Below, piece after piece: positions 1 through 5,828 of a DNA stretch of 9,477 bases (its first letter is position 1; the number at the start of each line of letters is the position of its first letter). The DNA is from DASSTY01 sp035760645 (GTDB taxonomy: Bacteria > Gemmatimonadota > Gemmatimonadetes > Gemmatimonadales > GWC2-71-9), in assembly GCA_035760645.1 (NCBI GenBank), contig DASTSO010000002.1, positions 1 through 9,477 of the forward strand, written 5' to 3'. Both the position numbers and the translations under genes were made by a program. Under the pieces are notes generated by a model. It was given only the letters and a program-made list of their open reading frames with translations, was not told the origin of the DNA and did not search any database.

Positions 1-78
1 GCCGAGGGCGAGCTGCCGCTTGTACGTCGCGACCAGCAGCCGGGCCTCGCGCCAGGCGGAGCGGGGGCTAGAAGACAT
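1..78 (-). CDS. N-terminal fragment of an unidentified protein
   Basis: This is the first 26 codons of a gene that runs off the left edge, starting at an ATG at 78-76. The visible peptide begins MSSSPRSAWREARLLVATYK and then reads RQLALG. It is basic and amphipathic and ends just where a hydrophobic segment could begin. The pattern of a short polar tail, an aromatic and basic helix, then 'LALG' resembles the N-terminus of ABC exporter subunits with fused permease and ATPase. That is a family impression only, because no diagnostic motif lies inside the window. No clear Shine-Dalgarno precedes the ATG. The gene is co-directional with the phosphatase at 188-1075 but separated from it by 109 bp containing an inverted repeat, so it is probably a separate transcription unit. 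Confidence 0.5.
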   Translation of the reverse strand, partial: MSSSPRSAWREARLLVATYKRQLALG

Positions 79-98
79 GACTGAAAGGTGCTAGGGAC

Positions 99-197
99 CA
101 GGGGCTAGGGGCTAGGGCGTGGTCGAACGGGCCTGGGCGAGGCGGCCGACATCTCCCGGGAGCCCCCTAGCCCCTAGTCCCTAGCCCCTAGCCCCTG
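99..197. repeat. Inverted repeat built from GGGGCTA heptamers
   Basis: The left arm 99-117 (caggggctaggggctaggg) and the right arm 179-197 are perfect 19-bp reverse complements around a 61-nt spacer. Each arm lies in a longer run of seven-base units. On the + strand, CTAGGGR-type units occupy about 91-117. On the - strand, about five GGGGCTA/GGGACTA units run from about 198 to 164. The TAG stop of the phosphatase gene (190-188) lies inside the right arm. The structure follows the phosphatase in its direction of transcription, so an intrinsic-terminator-like or mRNA 3'-end role is plausible, but there is no T-tract. A related structure made of GGGACGA units lies at 5781-5828. Confidence 0.85.
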
Positions 198-1075
198 TCC
201 TTCCGCACTGCCCGCCCCACGATGATCGTGACGTTGTCCGTCCCGCCGCCGTCGAGAGCGTCCTGGAGGAGCGCCTCGGCGACCTGCTTGGCGGAGGTCA
301 TCGTGGCGAGGCGCTCGCGGATGCGGTGGTCGGGGACGTGCTTGGTGAGGCCGTCGCTGCAGAGGAGGGAGACGTCGCCCCAGTGGTGGTCCATCCCGGT
401 GACGACGGGGGCGGTCGAGCGGCCGCCGATGGCGCTGGAGAGGACGTGGGCCCAGCGCGAGCCGGCGGCGTCCTTGCGGGTGAGGATCCCCTGCGCCACC
501 AGCTCCTCGGCCATCGTCTGGTCGCGGGAGACCTGGTGCAGCTGGCCCTGGCGGAGCATGTAGTAGCGGCTGTCGCCCACCTGGAGGAGGTAGGCGCGGG
601 GCCAGACGCCGAGCCAGAGGGTGAGGGTGGTGGCCATCCCGCGGCGGTCGGGGTCGGCCTCCGCCTCGGCGACGATGGTGGCGTGGGTGCGGAGCGCCGC
701 CTCCTGCAGCGCCGCGGTGAAGCCGGCGTCGTCGCTCGCGTCGAAGGCGTAATAGCACCCCATGCTGTCGGCGACGAAGCGCGTGGCCCACTCGACGGCG
801 AGCCGGCTCGCCTCCTCCCCCATCGCCGCGCCGCCCACCCCGTCCGCCACCATCGCGAGGAAGGCGAGCCGCTCCCCGGGCTTCGCGAGCCGGGAGGTGT
901 CGGGCAGGCTGGTGGACTGGATCGCGATCCGGCGGTGGAGCGAGCCGATGAAGAAGTTGTCTTCGTTGACCGCGCGCACCTTGCCCGGGTGGGTGAGCCC
1001 GTGGATGTCGATCTCGTCGTCGCGCGGCTTGCGGATGGCGGGGTCGGTGCGGATGAGACGCTCGATGTCGGTCAT
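188..1075 (-). CDS. PP2C-family Ser/Thr protein phosphatase
   Basis: This 295-residue protein is a metal-dependent (Mn/Mg) phosphatase of the PPM/PP2C family. It removes phosphate from Ser/Thr residues and usually opposes Hanks-type kinases. The sequence shows the ordered family motifs: RAVNEDN (34-40), the metal-ligand Asp in ADGVGG (77-82), GMATTL (146-151), VGDSRYY (166-172), CSDGL (239-243) and the C-terminal metal ligand in GGGTDNVT (276-283). All catalytic aspartates are present, so the enzyme should be active. There is no signal peptide or membrane segment, so it is cytoplasmic, and its length fits a stand-alone catalytic domain. The start at 1075 was chosen because GAGGAG lies just upstream and homology begins soon after. 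A longer reading to 1216 adds only Gly/Arg/Pro-rich sequence from the promoter region. No kinase or FHA gene is visible, so its partner is unknown. The stop lies in the heptamer repeat. Confidence 0.93.
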   Translation of the reverse strand: MTDIERLIRTDPAIRKPRDDEIDIHGLTHPGKVRAVNEDNFFIGSLHRRIAIQSTSLPDTSRLAKPGERLAFLAMVADGVGGAAMGEEASRLAVEWATRFVADSMGCYYAFDASDDAGFTAALQEAALRTHATIVAEAEADPDRRGMATTLTLWLGVWPRAYLLQVGDSRYYMLRQGQLHQVSRDQTMAEELVAQGILTRKDAAGSRWAHVLSSAIGGRSTAPVVTGMDHHWGDVSLLCSDGLTKHVPDHRIRERLATMTSAKQVAEALLQDALDGGGTDNVTIIVGRAVRKDRG

Positions 1076-1081
1076 GGCTCC

Positions 1082-1126
1082 TCGACCCCACGATACCACC
1101 CGGGCCCCGGGCCGGCCAGAGCCCGG
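1082..1126 (+). promoter_or_regulatory. Shared bipartite element, copy A
   Basis: ACGATAC (1090-1096) is followed 15 nt later by CCGGCCAGAG (1112-1121). The same two words recur with exactly the same spacing at 3863-3894. TCG (1082-1084) and CC (1087-1088) also occupy matching positions. Both copies read towards a lipoprotein gene on the + strand and lie in a divergent intergenic gap. The second half can fold as CCGGGC (1107-1112) with GCCCGG (1121-1126). On the opposite strand the first half reads TATCGT (1095-1090), a fair -10 for the phosphatase gene. The role (operator, promoter or 5'-leader motif) is inferred. Confidence 0.4.
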
Positions 1127-1231
1127 CCGGCCGGCGGCCCGCCCCCCCGGCCCGGGATCGACACGGCTCCCCTCCGGCCGCAGATTACGCCGGAATCCCC
1201 TCACCATTCCCCACACCTAAGGAACGACCAG

Positions 1232-1816
1232 ATGCGCCGCTCTCTGACGCTGCTCCTCGCGACCACCGTGGCCCTCGCGGCCTGCTCCTCCGACAAGCCG
1301 AAGACGACCCCGGAGGGCGCCGAGGCGGCGGCCTCGACGAGCTCGGCGACGAGCGGCGGCGACGACCTCGCCGACATCACGAACTACCGGCTCTCGATGG
1401 CGAAGGTGGACCAGTGGTACGCGGCGCAGCGCAACATCGCCCAGAAGCTGAAGGCGATGTCGCCGGCCCAGCGGGCGGCGATGGACTCCGCCCTCTCGAT
1501 GGACGCGAGCGACCCGAACGCCGGCCTCGACGACTTGGCGAACCGGATCGCGTCGCAGCCGATGATGCGCGACGCGGTGAAGGACGCCGGCCTCTCGCCG
1601 AAGGAGTACGCGACGCTGACGATGTCGCTGGTGCAGTCCGGCATGGCGGCGGGCGTGCTCAAGATGCGGCCGAAGGACAATCAGGACTCGCTGGTGCGCG
1701 AGATGAAGGCGAACCCCGAGAACGTCCGCTTCATGCAGGAGCACGAGGCCGAGCTCAACCAGAAGCAGCAGGCGATGCAGGCCGAGATGCAGAAGATGGG
1801 CGTGAAGGACGAGTGA
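1232..1816 (+). CDS. Small lipoprotein of unknown function
   Basis: This 194-residue protein has a textbook lipoprotein signal: a basic start (MRRS), a hydrophobic core, and the lipobox LAAC with the lipidated Cys at residue 18. It is therefore expected to be anchored in a membrane on the periplasmic side. A Ser/Thr/Ala/Gly-rich linker (about 19-45) leads to a mostly helical body with no Cys and no enzyme motif I recognise. The C-terminus (about 163-194) is rich in Gln, Glu, Lys and Met and could form a coiled coil. AAGGA at 1219-1223 sits 8 nt before the ATG and supports the start. It is divergent from the phosphatase with 156 bp between them, and it carries its own terminator hairpin, so it looks monocistronic. 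I cannot assign a family. A scaffold, chaperone-like or envelope stress role is possible, but nothing here proves it. Confidence 0.88.
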   Translation: MRRSLTLLLATTVALAACSSDKPKTTPEGAEAAASTSSATSGGDDLADITNYRLSMAKVDQWYAAQRNIAQKLKAMSPAQRAAMDSALSMDASDPNAGLDDLANRIASQPMMRDAVKDAGLSPKEYATLTMSLVQSGMAAGVLKMRPKDNQDSLVREMKANPENVRFMQEHEAELNQKQQAMQAEMQKMGVKDE

Positions 1817-1842
1817 GCCCGCGCCGGCCCTGACGTGAACGC

Positions 1843-1877
1843 GCCCGGTGCTCGGACCTCTGGTCCGAGCACCGGGC
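1843..1877. terminator. Bidirectional hairpin between convergent genes
   Basis: This is a perfect 16-bp stem, GCCCGGTGCTCGGACC (1843-1858) with its exact complement at 1862-1877, closed by a 3-nt TCT loop. It lies 26 nt after the + strand lipoprotein stop and 17 nt after the - strand DsrE-like stop, so it can serve both genes. There is no run of T on either side, as is common for very GC-rich bacteria. Confidence 0.85.
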
Positions 1878-1894
1878 ATCGCGTCCCACCCCGC

Positions 1895-2587
1895 TCACCC
1901 CGCGAAGCAGTACTGACAGCCCAGCTCCTGCGCCCGGCCGATCGCCATGACGCCCGAGGGCACCGGCTGCACGCCGGGGAGGAGGCCGGCGGTCCATTCC
2001 TGCTTCACCGTCTCCGGATCCAGGTTCATCTTCTTCGCGGCGGCGGCGCTGTAGACGGCGATCGCCATCTGGCACGCCCCCACCAGCACGCCCGACTTCA
2101 CCAGCTCGGCCACCCCGACGCCGGGGAGCGGCAGCGTGGTGATGTTCGCGTAGATGTTGCGCGTCGCGGGGGTCTCGCCCTCCTTGATCTCGAACATCTC
2201 GCCCAGATGGTACTTGGCCCACAGCTCGTCCTGCATGGCGAGCGGCAGCGCGTGGTGCCGGAGGATGAGGACGGCCGTGCCCTGCGTCCGCGGGTACGTC
2301 GCCTCCATCGTGTTGAGGTAGATCCGCGGCCAGACCGCGGGGAACCCCTCGTTCGCGGCGGGGGCGTCGAACACCAGGCGGTGCGTGCCCTTGATCCGCT
2401 GGAACCAGGCCTCGAGCTTCGGGTCGGCCGCGGCGCCGGCCGCGCCGGCCGAGCCGGCCGAGCCGGCGACCGGCGCCGCGGCGAGCCGGACCGGGAGTGA
2501 CCCGCCGAGGCCGAGGGCCGCGGTGGCGGCGGCCACCCGGCCGAGGAAGCCGCGGCGCGGCGTGACCGAGTTGACGAGATCGAGCAT
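1895..2587 (-). CDS. Tat-exported DsrE-like protein
   Basis: This 230-residue protein begins with a twin-arginine signal, TPRRGFLGR (9-17), followed by an Ala/Gly-rich hydrophobic stretch (18-40) and a low-complexity Ala/Gly/Ser linker (41-54). The rest looks like a DsrE/DsrF-type alpha/beta domain: a strand TAVLILRHHALPLAM (104-118), AKYHLGEMFEI (124-134), ATRNIY (141-146), GVAELVKSGVLVGACQMAI (158-176) with a conserved-position Cys172, and a GVMAIGRAQELG tail (212-223). The C-terminus adds Cys224 and Cys227 as CQYC. Known DsrE-family proteins act in sulfur transfer or relay, mostly in the cytoplasm; export folded through Tat is the odd feature. AAGGAGG precedes the ATG by about 5 nt and fixes the start. 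It lies 57 bp downstream of the LuxR-type regulator on the same strand, so co-transcription is plausible. A cofactor or metal role for the cysteines is inference. Confidence 0.83.
   Translation of the reverse strand: MLDLVNSVTPRRGFLGRVAAATAALGLGGSLPVRLAAAPVAGSAGSAGAAGAAADPKLEAWFQRIKGTHRLVFDAPAANEGFPAVWPRIYLNTMEATYPRTQGTAVLILRHHALPLAMQDELWAKYHLGEMFEIKEGETPATRNIYANITTLPLPGVGVAELVKSGVLVGACQMAIAVYSAAAAKKMNLDPETVKQEWTAGLLPGVQPVPSGVMAIGRAQELGCQYCFAG
2433..2468. repeat. Four tandem 9-mers coding a linker
   Basis: Two GCGCCGGCC units (2433-2450) are followed by GAGCCGGCC (2451-2459) and GAGCCGGCG (2460-2468). On the - strand they encode the Gly-Ser-Ala / Gly-Ala-Ala linker between the Tat signal and the folded domain of the DsrE-like protein. 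The 9-bp period keeps frame, so copy-number change would only alter linker length. Confidence 0.8.
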
Positions 2588-2617
2588 GGGACCCTCCTTG
2601 TGGGGGACGGACGGGTG

Positions 2618-2638
2618 GGCGCCGGCGCCGCCGGCGCC
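2618..2638. promoter_or_regulatory. GC hairpin between regulator and DsrE-like gene
   Basis: GGCGCCGGC (2618-2626) pairs perfectly with GCCGGCGCC (2630-2638) around a 3-nt loop. It lies in the 57-bp gap after the LuxR-type stop and about 19 nt before the Shine-Dalgarno of the DsrE-like gene. No T-run follows, so it may be a partial terminator, an mRNA processing or stability hairpin, or simply a product of GC bias. Confidence 0.45.
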
Positions 2639-2644
2639 GCCGGT

Positions 2645-3784
2645 TCAGGGCTGGCCGAGCAGCGCCGCTCCCACCTTCGTCCGCGAATCGACGCCGAGCT
2701 TCTGGAGCACGCGCTCGGAGTGCCGCCGCGCCGTGTGCCAACTGATGCCGAGGGCGGCGGCCAGCTCGGCATCACTCATTCGGCGGGCGAGGAGGCGGGC
2801 CACCTCGGCCTCGCGGCGGGTGAGGCCGAGGGTCCGCACGACCGCCGTGACCGGCGGCGGCTCCAGCCGCGCGGCCTCGGCCGCGACCCGCACCGTCGCG
2901 TCGCCCGGGTCGGCCGTGACGTAGCTCGCCCGCAGCGTCCAGCGCGCGTGCGCCGTCACCACCGTGCGCACGGCGCCGGGAGCGAGCACGCCCTCGCCCG
3001 CGCGCCGGCGGCGCAGCCGCACCAGCTCTCCCGCCATCGCCGCCATCTCCCGCTCCACCCGCTCGCGCTCGGGCTCCTCCAGGAGGAGCCGCCCGAGCGC
3101 CGGGGTGCGATGCACCACCCGTCCGTCGGCCCCCGTGACGAGCAGCGCCTCGCTTGCGTCCCCCGCCGCGCCCTCCCCGGCCGGGGGCTGCTGCGCCCGG
3201 TGCGCCGCGAGGGCGTGGTGCCCCGCGCGCACCGCCGGCAGCAGGAGGGCGAGGAGGGTGAGGCGGTCCTCCTCATTCAACGGCTGCCGGCCGAAACGAT
3301 CGTAGCCATAGCAGAGGAAGAACTCGCTGGTGGGCGTGAGGGTGGAGATCCCGCCGAAGTCGCAGAGCCCGGCGGCCACGAGGCCGTCGTTGTACCAGGT
3401 GCTGGTGCGGAAGTCGAAGCCGAGGCGGGCGAGGGTGCTGCGGTTGCTGGCGTCGCTCCAGACCTCGACCCGCTGCTCGCGCCGCCAGCGGTGCCAGGCG
3501 GTCACGGCGGGATCGACGTTGAGGAAGAGCCCCGTCGTGGTGTCGGCGCCGCTCAGCTCGATGAGCCGGCGGCGGGTGCCGTCGTCGAGGGTCTCCGACT
3601 CGAAGCGGAGCCGGTCGCCCTCGGGCCAGGTGACGATGGCGTTCGTGCCCGGGAAGAGCTCGCGCAGCCGCCGCTCGACGCCCAGCGCCCAGCCGCGCAC
3701 GCCCGCGCCGTCGACGGGCGTGAGCAGCGCCTCGGCGACGGCACTCAGGCGCCCGGCATCGGCGGCGGAGAGGCGCAGGGTCAT
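2645..3784 (-). CDS. LuxR-type (HTH) transcriptional regulator
   Basis: This 379-residue protein ends in a LuxR/NarL DNA-binding domain: LTRREAEVARLLARRMSDAE (321-340), LAAALGISWHTARRHSERVL (341-360), QKLGVDSRTKV (361-371). The recognition helix has HTARRH where many relatives have a TV pair. There is no receiver domain with a phospho-accepting Asp, so it is not a standard response regulator. Residues about 30-190 look like a GAF-type or other small-molecule sensory fold (for example SEFFLCYGYDRFG at 153-165). Residues about 211-300 may hold a PAS-like segment. It is cytoplasmic, with no membrane helix. The start at 3784 has no Shine-Dalgarno; an alternative ATG at 3817 lacks one too. It is divergent from the TTHB210-like/cytochrome operon and upstream of the DsrE-like gene, so it may control both. 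The ligand is unknown. Confidence 0.87.
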   Translation of the reverse strand: MTLRLSAADAGRLSAVAEALLTPVDGAGVRGWALGVERRLRELFPGTNAIVTWPEGDRLRFESETLDDGTRRRLIELSGADTTTGLFLNVDPAVTAWHRWRREQRVEVWSDASNRSTLARLGFDFRTSTWYNDGLVAAGLCDFGGISTLTPTSEFFLCYGYDRFGRQPLNEEDRLTLLALLLPAVRAGHHALAAHRAQQPPAGEGAAGDASEALLVTGADGRVVHRTPALGRLLLEEPERERVEREMAAMAGELVRLRRRRAGEGVLAPGAVRTVVTAHARWTLRASYVTADPGDATVRVAAEAARLEPPPVTAVVRTLGLTRREAEVARLLARRMSDAELAAALGISWHTARRHSERVLQKLGVDSRTKVGAALLGQP

Positions 3785-3854
3785 GAGGGGGTGACGAAAT
3801 AGGGCACGGTGCCCCATGACGGATGGGGCGGGGGCCGCGAGCTTGTCCGCGCTT

Positions 3855-3900
3855 TCGCACCTACGATACGGGCGCACGGCGTTCCCGGCCAGAGGGCCGG
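3855..3900 (+). promoter_or_regulatory. Shared bipartite element, copy B
   Basis: ACGATAC (3863-3869) is followed after 15 nt by CCGGCCAGAG (3885-3894), the same words and spacing as at 1090-1121. TCG (3855-3857) and CC (3860-3861) also match in register. Here the first half contains TACGAT (3862-3867), a plausible -10 for the + strand operon. The only -35-like word, TTGTCC (3843-3848), is 13 nt away, which is too short for classic sigma-70. The second half forms the loop side of a hairpin, CCCGGCC-AGAG-GGCCGGG (3884-3901). Confidence 0.42.
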
Positions 3901-3915
3901 GGCCGGCGCCCGGCC
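3884..3915 (+). promoter_or_regulatory. Two back-to-back hairpins in the operon leader
   Basis: CCCGGCC (3884-3890) pairs with GGCCGGG (3895-3901) around an AGAG tetraloop. Immediately after, GGCCGG (3901-3906) pairs with CCGGCC (3910-3915) around CGC. Both lie just upstream of the Shine-Dalgarno region (GGAGAGG, 3932-3938) of the TTHB210-like gene. They could control mRNA stability or translation; no known riboswitch class is recognised. Confidence 0.4.
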
Positions 3916-3943
3916 GGCCCTGACCCTGCTTGGAGAGGACCCG

Positions 3944-4882
3944 ATGTCGCCGTTTCGCCCCCTGACGCACCCCGTCCGGCGCTCCCTGGCCGCGGCCCTC
4001 GCGGCCACGGTCGCGCTCGCCCTCGGCGCCTGCAGCGACGCCGCGCCCACGACGCAGGCCTCGACGGCCAGCGCCCCCGACGCCGCCGGCGCCGCCGGCG
4101 TCCCGGCCCGCGCCGGCGAGGCGCCGGGCACCCATCGCCAGTACGGCACGCCGGTCAAGCTGGGCGAGGGCCGCGCGCGCAGCTACGTCGTGCTCGACCG
4201 CACCGGCGCGCCGCTCGAGCTGGGCGTCGCGCTCGACGAGCGCGCGCTCGACGGGCTCCCCGCCCCGATGGCGCACGACCCCGGCACGCCGGGCGGGCAC
4301 GTGGACATGCACGAGTACCTGCTGCCGCTCCCGGCGCAGAACCCGACGCCCTACCAGCTCATCGAGCTCGACTGGAACCCCGCGGGCCACGAGCCGCCGG
4401 GGATCTACGACAAGCCGCACTTCGACTTCCACTTCTACACGATCTCGCTCGCCGAGCGGAACGCGATCGACCCGGCGGATCCCGCCTACGGGGCGAAGGC
4501 GGGGAACTATCCCGCGCCCGAGTACGTGCTGCCGGGCTACGTGCCGCCGACGGTGCTCGCGGGCGGCGCGCCGGCCGAGGCGGTGGCGGTGCCGCGCATG
4601 GGGATGCACTGGCTCAACCCGGCTGCGTCGCCCGAGCTGCCGCCGACGCTGGAGCCGTTCACGCGGACCTTCATCATGGGGACCTGGGACGGGAAGCAGA
4701 TCTTCCAGGAGCCGATGATCACCCGCGCCTTCCTGCTCACGAAGCCCGACGTCGAGCAGCCGATCCCGACGGCCCAGCGCTACGCGCCGGCCGGCTACTA
4801 CCCGAGCGGCTATCGCGTCACGTGGGATGCGCAGGCGAAGGAGTATCGGGTGGCGCTGACGGGGATGGCGTGGCGCGACTGA
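3944..4882 (+). CDS. TTHB210-like (DUF5602-type) lipoprotein
   Basis: This 312-residue protein has a lipoprotein leader with lipobox LGAC, the lipidated Cys being residue 30, then an Ala/Pro/Ser/Thr-rich linker to about 62. The folded part matches what I recall of the TTHB210-like/DUF5602 family: YGTPVKLGEGRARSYVVLD (67-85), DMHEYLLPLP (121-130), ELDWNPAGHEPPGIYDKPHF (141-160) running into DFHFYTIS (161-168), GMHWLN (220-225), FIMGTWDGKQIFQEPMITRA (243-262). Histidines 123, 149, 159, 163 and 222 form a probable metal site. Its Thermus relative is, from memory, under sigma-E/anti-sigma-E control and structurally characterised, but its biochemical function is not established. GGAGAGG at 3932-3938 supports the ATG. 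The cytochrome gene overlaps its 3' end, so the two are probably translationally coupled. I infer a periplasmic metal or redox role. Confidence 0.85.
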   Translation: MSPFRPLTHPVRRSLAAALAATVALALGACSDAAPTTQASTASAPDAAGAAGVPARAGEAPGTHRQYGTPVKLGEGRARSYVVLDRTGAPLELGVALDERALDGLPAPMAHDPGTPGGHVDMHEYLLPLPAQNPTPYQLIELDWNPAGHEPPGIYDKPHFDFHFYTISLAERNAIDPADPAYGAKAGNYPAPEYVLPGYVPPTVLAGGAPAEAVAVPRMGMHWLNPAASPELPPTLEPFTRTFIMGTWDGKQIFQEPMITRAFLLTKPDVEQPIPTAQRYAPAGYYPSGYRVTWDAQAKEYRVALTGMAWRD

Positions 4883-5781
4883 GCCGGGTCGGACGCACCG
4901 CGGCGCGGATCACGGCGCGCCTCGCCGCGGGCCTCGCCCTGCTCGTCCTTCTCTCGGTGGGCGCGGTGTACGCGCTCACCGAGTGGCGCATGCGGCGCCG
5001 CTTCGACGTGCCCGCGCACCGGCTCGCGGTGGCGACCGACTCGGCGTCGATCGCCCGCGGCGAGCGGCTCGCGACGATCCGCATGTGCGTCGCGTGCCAC
5101 GGCCCCGGGCTCGCCGGGCACGTGGAGATCGACGATCCGCTGGTGGGCCGGCTCGCGGGCCCCAACCTCACGCGGGGCGGCCGCGGCGCCGAGCTCGACG
5201 ACCTCGACTGGGAGCGCGCCGTGCGCCACGGGGTGCGGCGCGACGGCACCCCGCTGCTCGTGATGCCGGCGCACGAGCACGCGGCGATGTCGGACGAGGA
5301 CCTCGGCGCGATCGTCGCCTGGGCGCGGAGCCTCCCGCCGGCGCCGGCCTCGCCGCCGCCCTCGCGCGCGGGCCCGCTGGTGCGGGCGCTCTTCCTCGCG
5401 GGCCAGGTGATCCTGCTCCCGGCCGAGCGGGTGGCGCACGCGGCGCCGCACCCGGCGCGCGTCGTGCCGGCGCCGACGGCCGAGTACGGCGCCTATCTCG
5501 CGCCGCTCTGCACGGGGTGCCACGGCGAGGGATTCGGCGGCGGCCGCATCCCGGGCACGCCGCCCGACTGGAAACCGGCGGCCAATCTCACCCCCGCGGG
5601 GATCGGCCACTACACCGAAGCCGACTTCGTGCGCGCGCTGCGCACCGGCGTGCGCCCGGGCGGCGCGCCGATCGACCGCCAGATGCCGTGGCGCAACACC
5701 GCGCGCATGACCGACGTCGAGCTGCGCGCGCTCTACGCCTACCTGCGCGCGCTGCCGCCGCGGGAGTTCGGGGAGAGATAG
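4870..5781 (+). CDS. Membrane-anchored diheme cytochrome c
   Basis: This 303-residue protein has one N-terminal membrane segment (about 17-37, LAAGLALLVLLSVGAVYAL) and two c-type heme domains facing the periplasm. The heme sites are CVACH (73-77) and CTGCH (214-218). Probable axial methionines are Met132 in VMPAH and Met272 in RQMPW, each at the expected distance. Residues about 165-190 between the domains hold a hydrophobic stretch ending LPAERVAH that may be a second membrane-contacting helix. Its role is electron transfer; the partner is unknown. I chose the GTG at 4870 because it places a short basic tail before the membrane helix. It overlaps the upstream gene by 13 nt, with GGGGA just before it; a CTG at 4879 is the alternative. 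The operon position suggests it accepts electrons from, or works beside, the TTHB210-like protein. Its stop TAG abuts the heptamer repeat. Confidence 0.9.
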   Translation: MARLSRVGRTAARITARLAAGLALLVLLSVGAVYALTEWRMRRRFDVPAHRLAVATDSASIARGERLATIRMCVACHGPGLAGHVEIDDPLVGRLAGPNLTRGGRGAELDDLDWERAVRHGVRRDGTPLLVMPAHEHAAMSDEDLGAIVAWARSLPPAPASPPPSRAGPLVRALFLAGQVILLPAERVAHAAPHPARVVPAPTAEYGAYLAPLCTGCHGEGFGGGRIPGTPPDWKPAANLTPAGIGHYTEADFVRALRTGVRPGGAPIDRQMPWRNTARMTDVELRALYAYLRALPPREFGER

Positions 5782-5828
5782 GGACGAGGGACGAGGGACG
5801 CGCCGTGCGTGCTCGTCCCTCGTCCCTC
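5781..5828. repeat. Inverted repeat built from GGGACGA heptamers, likely terminator
   Basis: The + strand has GGGACGA at 5781-5787 and 5788-5794, then GGGACG at 5795-5800. The - strand has matching units at 5826-5812. They form 15-bp perfect stems in two possible registers: 5781-5795 with 5812-5826, or 5786-5800 with 5814-5828 (13-nt loop). The TAG stop of the cytochrome (5779-5781) and the TGA stop of the convergent hydrolase-like gene (5829-5827) both touch the structure. The position between convergent genes argues for a bidirectional terminator or mRNA 3'-end stabiliser. Confidence 0.85.

Noticed and set aside
91..199. Telomere-like or linear-replicon end because of (GGGGCTA)n
   Set aside because: The arms are short, inverted and internal between two genes, with coding sequence on both sides.
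1158..1187. Sigma-70-type promoter TCGACA with an AGATTAC region before the lipoprotein gene
   Set aside because: The -35-like word is reasonable, but the best -10 needs a 19-nt spacer and matches only three of six bases. It is not strong enough to annotate.
1076..1216. N-terminal extension of the phosphatase to an ATG at 1216
   Set aside because: It adds Gly/Pro/Arg-rich sequence from the divergent promoter region, whereas the ATG at 1075 has GAGGAG upstream.
2645..4609. Long - strand frame extending the LuxR-type regulator to 654 residues
   Set aside because: The extra N-terminal part runs antisense to the TTHB210-like gene and is His/Arg/Gly-rich shadow sequence. The regulator starts at 3784 or possibly 3817.
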